DNA of 64,000 nt. Source: Corythucha ciliata. Its lineage: Eukaryota > Arthropoda > Insecta > Hemiptera > Tingidae. Positions 55,936 to 64,000 of the stretch are shown in pieces. The position numbers and the translations under genes are program-made. The notes below the pieces were generated by a model. That model was given only the letters and a program-made list of their open reading frames with translations. It had not been told where the DNA came from and searched no databases. Each line of letters begins with the position of its first letter. The stretch's first letter is position 1. The stretch lies in the NCBI GenBank assembly GCA_038030265.1, contig CM075943.1, positions 61,107,971 through 61,171,970 on the forward strand, read 5' to 3'.

Positions 55936-56087
55936 CATTCGTTCCGTGTGTTCCATAAATGCATATTACATCGTTTCCGTATTTTTTAAGAAGTTCAATT
56001 TGGGAGTCCGTCATGATGATCAGGCAGAAGTCAGCCGTTTTCAGGAAAGGATACTTCGGGTCGAAAGCCCCTTGAGTCTTGTACAGC
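55936..56087 (-). CDS. MULE-derived gene, middle exon, with altered first catalytic residue
   Basis: 152 bp encoding LYKTQGAFDPKYPFLKTADF, CLIIMTDSQIELLKKYGNDV and ICIYGTHGTN. In related MULEs the last block reads C-I-D-x-T-H-G-T-N, where the Asp is the first member of the DDE triad. Here the codon at 55955-55957 is TAT (Tyr), a single-base change from GAT. The frame is open from acceptor to donor and joins both neighbours in phase. Confidence 0.87.
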
Positions 56088-57245
56088 CTTCAAGTAGATA
56101 ATCAAAGGATCAAAATATTAGTTTAAAAAATAAACGCTCATACATATAGTTTTCATAAGTTCTTTCCACCAAAAGGGTCAAGATTATGAAGGGACTCAAT
56201 AAATTCTGCTAACTGTATTGGGACAAAACAGTCCTCTAGCCCCCCAAACAGAGATGGGACCGATTAGGTTGTAAAATAAGCAACGAGGATAAAAGCCAGC
56301 ATCTCTTATTAAGAAAAATATTTAATTTCCCGTCTTCCTTTCCCTTTTCGAAGACTCGAACAAAGAGGAATGAAGAGACCCCCCCCCCCACCAACAATAG
56401 GCAAATCAAGTGTTTCCATTAAGTCCCTGCGCCGATTTCCCACCTTAGGAATAAGAAAAATAACTGGTGGGAGAAATATTTTAAATTCCCCGGAAAAGCC
56501 CTTCTCGAGGCTTTTTGACGGGCTCTTGAACATCTAAGAAGGCTTGTGACGAAATTTTGACTTTTGGTATTCAGTCCCGGCAATTGGCAAATTCCCCCCT
56601 GAGCACTCATCGAAAATTAAGGTCGGTACAATTTACCTTTTAAATAATCACCCACGGGATTGAAAAGTAACAATCGATTAATAATCAATTTTTCTCCAAT
56701 TAATGAAAATCCTCTCTTCTCAAAATAAATAAATAAATTTGAACTTGATTTAAATAAAAGAAATAATCAATATAATTTTATCCTCGGTGTCTTGTTAAAG
56801 TTTCTTCCACTTTTCAAGCACCATAAAATAACATCAATTATTCTAGTCGTAATCGTACGAAATAACGAGTCTTTACAAACTATTCATTTTTTGATCTAAA
56901 ATACCAACGAAACCCTCTCGAATTGCCAAGCGAGTTAAACGTTTCCCTTTCAAGTAGTACATCTTTAAAAATTGTAAAAAATAATGAAAATTTAAATTTT
57001 AAATTGATCAATTATACTTTCTTTTTCCACCCTAGACAGGACTCCTTTTTCGGGTTACTTTCTTTTTCCACCCTAGACAAGTGGTGGAGGCGCCTATTTT
57101 CCCGAAAAATTAGTTGGTTAAAAATCAAGACTCATTGTTTCGTTAATTGAATTTGCATGTGCATGCCTTTCGTAATTTAAGTCGTATTTTTTTTGTCACA
57201 TTATTCCTGAGTTCATAATTATAAAAACATTTAATCACTGAAACA
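56088..57245. other. Non-coding part of the intron, upstream of gypsy-2 gag
   Basis: AT-rich. Near 57015-57078 the phrase TACTTTCTTTTTCCACCCTAG appears twice, 40 bp apart, and is followed by TGGTGGAGGCGCC (57082), which starts with TGG and could be a primer-binding site. I could not find the same sequence downstream of pol, so the LTRs remain undefined. Confidence 0.4.
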
Positions 57246-58459
57246 ATGGCCCTTCCCGCACTTGACAAACTCATTGAGAGACAAACTTTCCTGCGAAAAG
57301 AACTAATTTCCGCGATACATAACAAGTCGTATTGTGCTTCCTGGATCAACAGTGATCTAAAAGATGACCTTTTTGCGTCCGCCCTATTATTAGGTACCCT
57401 TCAAATTCCCACTCCCGACCAACTCCGGGAACAATTAAAAACGTATTTTTCGTCCTTTGACGTCGCAGAGGCACTAACTGCTCTCGATGATAATATGATC
57501 AAACTTCGCCCACTCTTTGAACCCAGTGCTCAAGCCCCCAGCCAAAATGTCATAGCCAAACCCACTCCCGAAAACCTGGCCTCTCTGCCCAACTTACCCC
57601 CGCCCCAGCCACCGCCCATGCCAGTGCCCAAGCCAAACAAAAAACTTCCGAAAATTGATGTCCCCTCCTTTTCGGGTGAGCCCCCCGAAAATATTGAAAG
57701 TTTCATTGACCGCTATGAAACGGTAGCGTCAATTTACTCCTGGGATGAAAATGATAAATTAATGTACATCCCATTTTCTCTGTCCGGCCCAGCGAGTCTG
57801 TGTTACGACGCCTTAAAAAGTCAAAATTCCCCCGTCCGGCAGCCCTCTAAAGCCACTTCCTCCAAAATTATACTCCCCGACACGAAAAACGCGCACTCCA
57901 GATAAAATTGCTCCAAATGACCCAACGCCCCGACCAAAAGGCTTTTGACTTCGTCAATGAAGTCAAATGCATTGCGTACAAAATAAATCCCAACGCCTCA
58001 GATGAGGACATAATTTCATATATTTTGCCCGGCCTTTTACCCCACCTGCTCGACAAAATGAGCATGGCAAGCTCCAAGTCCCTCCCAATTTTTGTAAACG
58101 CCCTCCTCGATGTAGAGGCCACCCTCCAACTTGTGTTGGACCGAATAAAACCCCCCTCAACCACCAACTCAGGTGCCTTATCGGACCAAATTGCCAAACT
58201 AACCTGCCAGGTAAATGCCATGGCAATGCAAAATAACTTACCCCCATCACATGGCCCTCTTCGGGAAGACAATCCCTTTTCCAACAAAATACCCCAACCC
58301 CACGAAAAACCTAAAAATAAAAAAATGCACCCCCTGCCACTTATGTTTAACCCCGCCCCACTGGTCCGAAGCCCTACCCCGCAAAAATGCCAAATTTGTC
58401 AAAAATATGGCCACACAGCTATAAGCTGTTGGCACAGACAAAATCATTCAAAAAACTAG
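57246..58459 (+). pseudogene. Gypsy-2 gag
   Basis: The first part (57246-57905) starts at ATG after CACTGAAACA and reads LPKIDVPSFSGEPPENIESF, then DRYETVASIYSWDENDKLMY and SLSGPASLCYDAL, a Ty3/gypsy Gag core. A frame break near 57850 moves the rest into the frame of 57908-58459: RALQIKLLQMTQRPDQKAFD, then EDIISYILPGLLPHLLDKMS. It ends with one CCHC knuckle, CQICQKYGHTAISCWHR. The Gag stop TAG (58457-58459) directly follows the slippery heptamer A AAA AAC. Confidence 0.88.
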
Positions 58460-58507
58460 CTACCGGAGCTCGGTCATCCCTTCCCTCGCGACACGGCCAG
58501 AGCTCCG
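58450..58507 (+). promoter_or_regulatory. Gypsy-2 gag/pol -1 ribosomal frameshift signal
   Basis: Slippery heptamer A AAA AAC at 58450-58456, read in the Gag frame as TCA AAA AAC followed at once by the Gag stop TAG. After a 7-nt spacer, CGGAGCTC (58464-58471) pairs perfectly with GAGCTCCG (58500-58507). The stem can be extended by four pairs (GGTC with GGCC) past one bulged A. The -1 frame continues as KLATGARSS into protease and RT. All three parts of a standard -1 frameshift element are present in the right place. Confidence 0.85.
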
Positions 58508-60855
58508 TACACAAAAACACGATGACGAAAATTACGAAGAAAGATGGCCCCCCTAGACAGACTAGAACTCCCAAATATCGTTCTTCCCCATCACAAAAAC
58601 ACCCACAACTACATCTGCACCGCCCTATAAGTAAACTCCAAAATTTAAGAACTGAACCCATCATAAATTCCACAGACCAATTATTCTTCCTGAAAATTAA
58701 TGTTGCCAACAACGAATACCTTGCTCTTGTAGATACGGGAGCATCTTTATCGTGTATTTCCCCAAAAATCATAAGTGAAGAAAACACCCAAAACGTCCAG
58801 AAAATTAAGCCCACTATCAGCCAAGTCACTATGGCAAATAATCAACCTATTGAAGTGAAACGAGCTTTCTCCCTTAAATTTTCTATCCAACGTGCTCATT
58901 TCACTTTTCCATTTTATGAAATTAAAAATTTGTCCCACGACATCATTCTTGGAACTGATTTTTTCAACCATGTCCAGGCTAAAATCAATATCCCGTCACG
59001 TTCAATCGCCCTGAAAATTTCACCTTTCCAATTTCAAGATTTCGCGTTGCAAACACTCCCATTAGAAAACACCGTTAGGAAAACCTCCAACGGAAAAATT
59101 CTTTCGTCCCTAGAAAATAAAGAATTCAAGTTTCTTCAGTCGAGTCAATGTCATCAACCCAAGAGTGCACGCGTTGTGAAAAACATCATTACAAAACCCC
59201 CTCAGTGCCTAGCATCATCTTGTATACATAAATTACTCGCAGAAATCAAACGCCGTTCAGCAAAGACAAAACGACCAAACAATAAAAAGAAAAACCCCTT
59301 CTCCGTTACAACAATTGACTCAAGAAACTCCACGGACAATATCTCTGCAACTGTTGAACGTAACCCAATACCCGACTCTTCCCCGCCGCTCTTCGCGTTC
59401 AACCGCCTCCCGACCCCGAGAAGAGTTACATCTCACAATGTAAAACAAAGCAGCCTACCCCCCTCTACCTCTTTGGAGCATTCCACGAACGTATCTCCCT
59501 CCCCAGATGCGTCACCACCTGAAGTATTCTGCAGTACGCTCCTCCCACCACCAACGGACGATATGCCCATCCAAATCAAATTCATGAATGAAGTATTTAT
59601 CCCCCCCTTCCAATCGACAAGCGTCTTAATTACCCCCTTCTCCAGGGTCGACGAATCGTCATCACAAAAAGACGAAGTCCTCCCGAAAAATTTTGAGCCC
59701 AACTTACAATACTTTTCCAATAAGCCCCTGGAAATTGTAAGTTTCAAGTCCATCAATTCCCTTTTTGTATCTGTGTTAATACACAATACATCCCCCCACC
59801 ACAAACATATTCGTGAGGATACCGTTCTCGGCTACGCTGCTTGCGACTCATTGCCCCACCCCTCTACAACTTTCCGTCACCAAAAAAAGGTCTCGGTTCT
59901 TGATTTAAAGCCCGCAACGAGTCGTACCCAGAAAAACCGAAGCGAAAACCCGCACGACATCCGTGCCCATCTCCAAACAATGGCCACTACCCACCAAACT
60001 GATGACCCGATCTACCCCAAGCTCAACGACCCTGAAGGCCACCCCATCAAAATAAACCCCAAATTACCCCCGGACCAATACAAAAAGGCATTTGACCTTA
60101 TCAGGGAATTCATGGACGTCTTCTCCGTGAACACTAGTGACCTCGGGCCCGCACTTGTTCCCCCTTATAAATTTTCCATCACAGCCTCCTCGCCCGTAAA
60201 TTGCCCTCCCTTTCGCCTGGCCGTCAATGAACAAGCAGCCGTGGACGAACAAATAAACACCCTCCTCCAAGCAAAGGTCATTGAACCATCCCAATCACCA
60301 TACGCTAGCCCCGCGTACGTGATTAAGAAACCCAATTCCGAACCCCCAGCATACAGATTAATAGTGGATTACCGCAAAATGAATCAATTAATACGTCCCG
60401 ACAGATTTCCACTCCCTCGAATGGACAATATTTTGAATGCCCTGCAAGGTGCAAAAGTATTTTCCAAACTGGACCTGCAGAGTGCATTTTTCCAAATCCC
60501 GATACACAAATCCTGCCGGCAGTACACGGCATTCCGTACAAAAACGAATTTGTACCAATTCAGCACCCTTCCCCAAGGCCTCGCCAACTCACCCAGCGCA
60601 TTTCAGCGCACAATAAACGCTGTATTCAGTGACTTTTTATATCACAATCTCGTCATCTACCTCGGTGACATTTGCAGTTTCTCCCCTGACTTCGAAACCG
60701 CCCTCCGCAATATGCGTCTTGTTTTCACACGCTTGAGAGAGAAAAACTTGAAAATCTCTGCTCAAAAATGTGAATTCTTTTTCCCCCAAATAAACCTCTT
60801 AGGGCACGTCGTCAGCGAAACTGGCTTACAACCCGTCCCAGATAAAATTACGTAA
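58451..60855 (+). pseudogene. Gypsy-2 pol: protease and reverse transcriptase
   Basis: Entered by -1 frameshift. Protease: YLALVDTGASLSCISPK and HDIILGTDFFNHVQAKI. A long Ser/Pro-rich linker (about 59050-59980) follows. RT: VIEPSQSPYASPAYVIKKP, YRLIVDYRKMNQLIRPDRFP, KLDLQSAFFQIPIHKSCRQY and QGLANSPSAFQRTINAVF. The catalytic box reads VIYLGDICSF, that is, YLGD in place of YLDD (GGT at 60664-60666), which removes an essential Asp. The frame ends at TAA 60853-60855 because of a one-step frame break at about 60851. Confidence 0.9.
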
Positions 60856-62810
60856 ATCTCAAAAATAACCACCCCACCACGGTCAAACAAGTCCGCAGCT
60901 TTCTCGGTATGACTTCATTCTACCGAAAATTCATCCCAAACTACGCTCGAATATCGGATCCCCTCACACTACTGACGAAAAAAAATATAGAATTTTGTTG
61001 GTCAGCAGCCCAACAGCAATCCTTCGAGGAATTAAAGCAAGCCCTTACGTCCCAACCCATTTTGCGCCATTTTGACCCCTCCCGCCCTGTCATTTTAGAA
61101 ACTGACGCCTCCCGCGAAGGTATCGGAGGAGTCCTTTCCCAGGTATTCGATGATAACAGAAGACATCCAATAGCCTACATTTCCCGAAAATTGAATCCGG
61201 CTGAACAAAAATGGACAGTCTCCGAACAGGAGTTTCTGGCGATTGTCTACAGTGTCCTCCAATTTAAAATATACTTAATGGGCCGAAGATTCACTATCTA
61301 TACGGACCACAGTGCTCTTAAGTACTTCCAAAATTTCCACAACACTACTTCGCGCGTAGCTCGACTAACACTCAAATTAGTCGACTTCACATTTGATATA
61401 AAACATAAGCCAGGCTCCTCAAATAAAGTCCCGGACTTCCTATCGCGCCACCCAATAAACACAACAGTCGACCCCTCCTTTTACGAAGAACTCGCCCACC
61501 CCCTCCTCGACAAAATTGATGTGCAAACAAAGAAAAGACTAAATACTGTCAAAACACAAATCTCCCTTCCAAATTTCGAATTAGAGCAATTGAAAGACAA
61601 CTTTTGCTCCAAAATTCATCAAGCCCTCACCGATCCCCAAAATTCCGTTTCCGCTTACATTAAGAAAAGCCGAAGGTATCACGTTGGCGACGATAACCTC
61701 GTATACCTGAAGCATTTTGAAAACAATGCACGAAAACTACTTCTTGTCGTACCCCCAACTCTCGTCCCCACAATAATCGCGTTGAACCACGACTCCCCTG
61801 TCCATGGGCATTTCGGTGCATGCAAAACGTACCACCGGATAGCCCAGAGGTACTATTGGACAAATATGTTCCGTCAAATCAAAGATTACGTCCGGAAATG
61901 CCCTAGCTGCCAGAAAAATAAGTCCAAGCCATTAAAGAAAACTGGTCTTCTTCAACAGCCCACGCCTTCCATAATCCCCTTCTCAAAAGTTCAAATTGAT
62001 TTTCTAGGCCCCTTAAACACTTCTCAAGGATATAAATATATCCTAACGATCCAAGACCAATGTACACGGTACTTGGAAGCCCACCCAACACGCCTAAATG
62101 ACGCAAAAACAGTCGCTAGATGCCTTCTGAAAACATTTTTGCGCCACGGTTTTCCTGACGTCATACAATCAGACCGCGGTAGCCACTTCTTGAACCAAAC
62201 TATTTCCCACTTCACGCGTCTCCTCCTCTCCGTCCAACACCTATTTTCCACGGCCTACGCTCCGAAAACCCAGGGCCTAGTGGAAAAATCCAACGGCCTC
62301 CTAAAAGGGGTACTTTCACACTATGTAGGTGAAAACCCCACCCAATGGTCCCAATTCCTCCCAGCCGCCGTTTTTGCGCTTAACACGAGCTACCAAACAA
62401 GTGTTAAACACACCCCATTTTTTCTACTACACGGATATAATCCGCGAGTACCTTCCGACGTTCCCCTCTTCCCCGACATAAATGATCTGCCGGACCGCCT
62501 CACAGATTTAACTGTACTCCACGAACTTCGTGAATCAATCCCAGACGTCATACAAAAGGCCCAATTCATCCAAAAAAGTCAATACGACAAAAACGTAAAA
62601 CACCGGACCTTCAAAGAAGGCGACCAAGTTCTCCTTGAGCGAAAGACATTTTCCTCGGACGCGCCCCGAAAATTCCAAACTAAGTATTTAGGCCCATATC
62701 CCGTTCTCCGCCGCCTGAATGATGTTAACTACGTCATTCAGATGGAAAAATTCGGAAATCTCGTGAACGAAACAGTTCACGTAGACCGCTTAAAGCCCTT
62801 CCATGCCTAG
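60852..62810 (+). CDS. Gypsy-2 pol: RNase H and integrase
   Basis: The frame continues the RT connection (VKQVRSFLGMTSFYRKFIPN). RNase H: ILETDASREGIGGVLSQVFD, VSEQEFLAIVYSVLQF and IYTDHSALKYFQNF. Integrase: HGHFGACKTYHRIAQRYYWT with CPSCQKN (zinc region), QIDFLGPLNTSQGYKYILTI (first Asp), VIQSDRGSHFLNQ (second Asp) and TAYAPKTQGLVEKSNGLLKG (Glu). The C-terminal GDQVLLERK and YLGPYPVLRRLNDVNYVI end with VHVDRLKPFHA*. It is uninterrupted for about 650 codons. The Met at 60909 is internal. Confidence 0.9.
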   Translation, partial: VNLKNNHPTTVKQVRSFLGMTSFYRKFIPNYARISDPLTLLTKKNIEFCWSAAQQQSFEELKQALTSQPILRHFDPSRPVILETDASREGIGGVLSQVFDDNRRHPIAYISRKLNPAEQKWTVSEQEFLAIVYSVLQFKIYLMGRRFTIYTDHSALKYFQNFHNTTSRVARLTLKLVDFTFDIKHKPGSSNKVPDFLSRHPINTTVDPSFYEELAHPLLDKIDVQTKKRLNTVKTQISLPNFELEQLKDNFCSKIHQALTDPQNSVSAYIKKSRRYHVGDDNLVYLKHFENNARKLLLVVPPTLVPTIIALNHDSPVHGHFGACKTYHRIAQRYYWTNMFRQIKDYVRKCPSCQKNKSKPLKKTGLLQQPTPSIIPFSKVQIDFLGPLNTSQGYKYILTIQDQCTRYLEAHPTRLNDAKTVARCLLKTFLRHGFPDVIQSDRGSHFLNQTISHFTRLLLSVQHLFSTAYAPKTQGLVEKSNGLLKGVLSHYVGENPTQWSQFLPAAVFALNTSYQTSVKHTPFFLLHGYNPRVPSDVPLFPDINDLPDRLTDLTVLHELRESIPDVIQKAQFIQKSQYDKNVKHRTFKEGDQVLLERKTFSSDAPRKFQTKYLGPYPVLRRLNDVNYVIQMEKFGNLVNETVHVDRLKPFHA

Positions 62811-63814
62811 AGAAGAACTCCGCTCCAACATGCCTTAATCGCTCACAGAAACATACACCCACCTAGAAAAAAGGACATCCATAGGATCACTGCATTCAAG
62901 AAGCACGACTACACATTTATTTACACATTTAACTACACATTTTATAACACATTCATATTCTATAGCATCGCTTTTCACAATGAACGTAAGACGTAACTTC
63001 GAGCATCAATGACCTGACCCCCCCCCCTCAAACATCACCACTATCCATTAATCTACAAACCATTTCGCTAAGACCGCAAAAAAAAAAAAAAAAAAAAATT
63101 GCTAACGGTTCATTTTAAGTTTCCACACGAGGCGTTTCGACGATGCACTTATTAAAAATTTCTACCCCTCTCCTATGCTCTTGGCTGTCTCGTCAGCCCC
63201 ACCTGATATCTAAGCTTCGGCTTTCTCTTCGGAGATTCTTGAACTTCCCGCTGACTTGACGTACCAAAGGCACCCTCTGAAACCATCAAACAAAACACCC
63301 CCCCCCCCATCTCAATGTAGAGCATTACTCATTCTCTTCATGACAATGTTTCATGTAATACCGCATCCGCCGAGAGGACAACGGCACCTCGAGGACGCAC
63401 TCCGGCAACACGTCAAGGACAAGGATCCAGACGACATCACCCGATTCCACCGAGGACATCCAGCCCCGCGCACCCATCTCCAGCATCTCATCAAATTAAA
63501 AACAAAAACGAAACTTTCATTGTATAAAGCCAACAACCTGGATTTTCCCAGTAACAGCCACTCTGGGTTTTTTCCACCCATCTCAGTGACCCAATGACAT
63601 AATTTTTCCCTTTAAACAACTCCTAGGGTTTTTTCCCACGGGTCACACCAATGGATTCGCGAGGACATAGTGTTTCAGTAACCACAAATATGTTTCGACA
63701 GCCTCAAGACTAATAAACAATTACATTTAGCTCCGTGATTTCGTAAAAAGAACTTATTGGTAAACGTACTTTCTTTGTTCAACCGAAACCCTCATATAAA
63801 TTATCTATACAAAC
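62811..63814. other. Non-coding part of the intron, downstream of gypsy-2 pol
   Basis: Contains C runs (63018, 63298), an A run (63079-63099) and a frame 63256-63597 (113 codons) of unknown meaning with no domain. A TATAAA-like word (TTGTATAAAGCC, 63522) could belong to an LTR, but no repeat of the 5' region was found. Confidence 0.4.
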
Positions 63815-64000
63815 CTCACAATGGAACTCTCCTTATTCATCTCCTTCACCCACGCGTCTACACTGGTTTTGTCGTCTTGATGGCGTACTGCGTCATCGCC
63901 AAGATTGTATACTTGCACGATATTTAGCAAGTCTTTTCGAGTCGTTAAGTCAATTCGACTCAACTTGTCTTCTTCGACATTATCCCTCAAATCGTCCAGA
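63815..64000 (-). CDS. MULE-derived gene, upstream exon (partial, runs off the window)
   Basis: The frame enters from beyond 64000 and reads LSRIDLTTRKDLLNIVQVYN, then HQDDKTSVDAWVKEM, ending SSIV plus AG of the next codon at 63815. This is the N-terminal segment found before the DDE core in animal MULE proteins, often after a FLYWCH finger that would lie outside the window. The donor GTTTGT follows. The phase matches the exon at 56087. Confidence 0.83.

Larger units (their letters stand above)
56088..63814 (-). other. 7.7-kb intron of the MULE-derived gene, containing gypsy-2
   Basis: Donor GTTTGT at 63814 downward; acceptor TACTTGAAG ending at 56088. The upstream exon ends with two bases of a codon (AG) and the next begins with G, making Arg, so ...SSIV-R-LYKTQG reads through. 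A whole gypsy polyprotein gene on the opposite strand fills most of the intron. Confidence 0.8.

Noticed and set aside
63256..63597. Envelope or accessory gene after gypsy-2 pol
   Set aside because: No signal peptide, membrane segment or known motif; low-complexity ends.

Overview
The window looks like transposon-dense nuclear DNA of an animal, most likely an arthropod. The evidence is the mix of BEL/Pao, Ty3/gypsy and Jockey-clade elements, animal-type MULE, hAT and PIF/Harbinger-like DNA transposons, a 68-bp GT-AG intron, AT-rich intergenic DNA full of homopolymer runs, and a 500-N assembly gap (3049-3548). I recognise no ordinary host housekeeping gene. Nearly every coding stretch is a transposable element (TE) or TE-derived.

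Layout. (1) 1-2650 is one arm of a near-identical inverted duplication; the other arm is 32905-35555. Each arm holds the same truncated BEL/Pao element and the same degenerate minisatellites. (2) 2651-15560 is mostly non-coding: low-complexity DNA, minisatellites, MITE-like inverted repeats and a tRNA-derived SINE. (3) 15560-17880 is a 5'-truncated Jockey-clade LINE. (4) 21519-32280 is a nest of three insertions. An outer DNA-transposon-like element has ends resembling CAGGGGCGTAGCCAGC and a near-perfect 8-bp target-site duplication (TSD). Inside it is a Jockey LINE, and inside the LINE's ORF1 is a complete gypsy element with ~495-bp LTRs and a 4-bp TSD. (5) 36051-41430 is a run of four short-period repeat families in series (A, B, C, D, then C again). 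(6) 42030-47200 is the end of a gypsy integrase gene split by a PIF/Harbinger-like element (TSD TTA) and a 3.48-kb hAT-like element (TSD GGACCAGC). The reading frame resumes in phase after each. (7) 47680-49740 is a decayed TNP2-like transposase gene carrying a 150-bp MITE. (8) 49741-54620 shows nothing coding.

(9) 54621-64000 is a MULE-type transposase gene on the minus strand. Three exons can be seen, and the first runs off the window. The frame is intact across two canonical introns, but the first catalytic Asp is Tyr. Its 7.7-kb intron contains an antisense gypsy polyprotein with a textbook -1 frameshift signal (slippery heptamer, 7-nt spacer, stem-loop).

Most interesting: the MULE-derived gene, the two frameshift-like signals, the nested insertions dated by their TSDs, and four related-looking 20-40-bp minisatellite families that fill the interiors of elements. 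All identities were read by eye from translated motifs. Nothing was searched against a database.
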